From IMG/VR virus record IMGVR_UViG_3300032242_002117, positions 1-22,623 of that record: DNA of 22,623 nucleotides; one strand, written 5' to 3'. This document shows positions 22,570 through 22,623 of this stretch, in pieces (position 1 is the first letter of the stretch; every line of letters begins with the position of its first letter). A program made the position numbers and the translations under genes. Source of the stretch: a virus. The notes beneath the pieces were generated by a model that had not been told where the DNA came from, made no database searches, and was given only the letters and a program-made list of their open reading frames with translations.

Positions 22570-22603
22570 TTGACACACGCTCTCTATACACGCTAGCGAC
22601 GTG
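22570..22603 (+). promoter_or_regulatory. Possible promoter and start region at window end
   Basis: TTGACA (22570-22575) and TATACA (22585-22590) lie just 9 nt apart, too close to be one normal sigma-70 promoter. TATACA is 10 nt before GTG 22601, which opens a frame to the window edge, so a near-leaderless gene may start here. A CGCTAGCG palindrome (22591-22598) lies between. The 125-nt stretch after the cysteine-rich gene holds nothing else I can support. Confidence 0.25.
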
Positions 22604-22623
22604 CGCACTCGATCTCGAAGACC

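Noticed and set aside
22570-22590. TTGACA/TATACA as a standard sigma-70 promoter
   Set aside because: The spacing is 9 nt rather than about 17, so the two elements cannot serve together as a normal promoter.
22358-22591. 77-aa minus-strand open frame at the window end
   Set aside because: It is antisense to the 52-aa four-CxxC gene, whose cysteine spacing and ATGA coupling are better evidence.

Overview
The window looks like part of the genome of a tailed double-stranded DNA phage or prophage with a long, flexible, non-contractile tail (siphovirus). It holds the complete late region of about 20 kb, followed by the start of a second, regulatory or early region. Gene order, the kinds of proteins, frequent GTG starts and the high-GC, CGA/TCG-rich coding sequence resemble phages of Actinobacteria and other high-GC Gram-positive bacteria. 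The two peptidoglycan-degrading enzymes (a GH25 lysozyme and an M15-like peptidase) fit such a host. The host cannot be fixed from sequence alone. No integrase, attachment site, tRNA or CRISPR array was seen.

Layout. 46-1888: small and large terminase, overlapping by 80 nt. 1893-3424: a 68-aa unknown and the portal. 3427-4722: a fusion of a P-loop polynucleotide-kinase-like domain to an HK97-type prohead protease. 4770-6356: major capsid protein. A hairpin cluster (6365-6463) follows it. 6499-8826: head-tail joining and tail-terminator genes plus two small unknowns. 8828-10129: major tail protein. 10156-10748: two tail-assembly chaperone frames joined by a -1 frameshift at G_GGA_AAC. 10766-12907: tape measure. 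12909-18196: two large tail-tip proteins. 18220-19981: lysis cassette of a coiled-coil membrane protein, M15-like peptidase, GH25 lysozyme and a two-helix holin candidate. A strong terminator at 20091-20127 closes this operon.

Beyond the terminator, a small Xre-type repressor gene points left. A helix-turn-helix/metallophosphoesterase fusion points right, without a visible ribosome-binding site. A perfect 17-bp inverted repeat lies between them. Two small zinc-finger-like proteins follow by ATGA overlaps. One of these is only 52 aa and carries four CxxC pairs.

The main unusual points are these. (1) A roughly 56-residue beta-rich module is present in both the major capsid and the major tail protein, 66% identical by my hand alignment, so the same surface module seems to decorate head and tail shaft. 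(2) A kinase-protease fusion has an in-frame internal start that could release the protease alone. (3) Chitin-binding-like (CBM5/12-type) modules are scattered through both tail-tip proteins, at least one nested in a lectin-like domain. (4) The compact divergent switch and the associated DNA-binding phosphoesterase. Nothing here clearly forms a defence system or other wholly new machine. The novelty lies in domain combinations.
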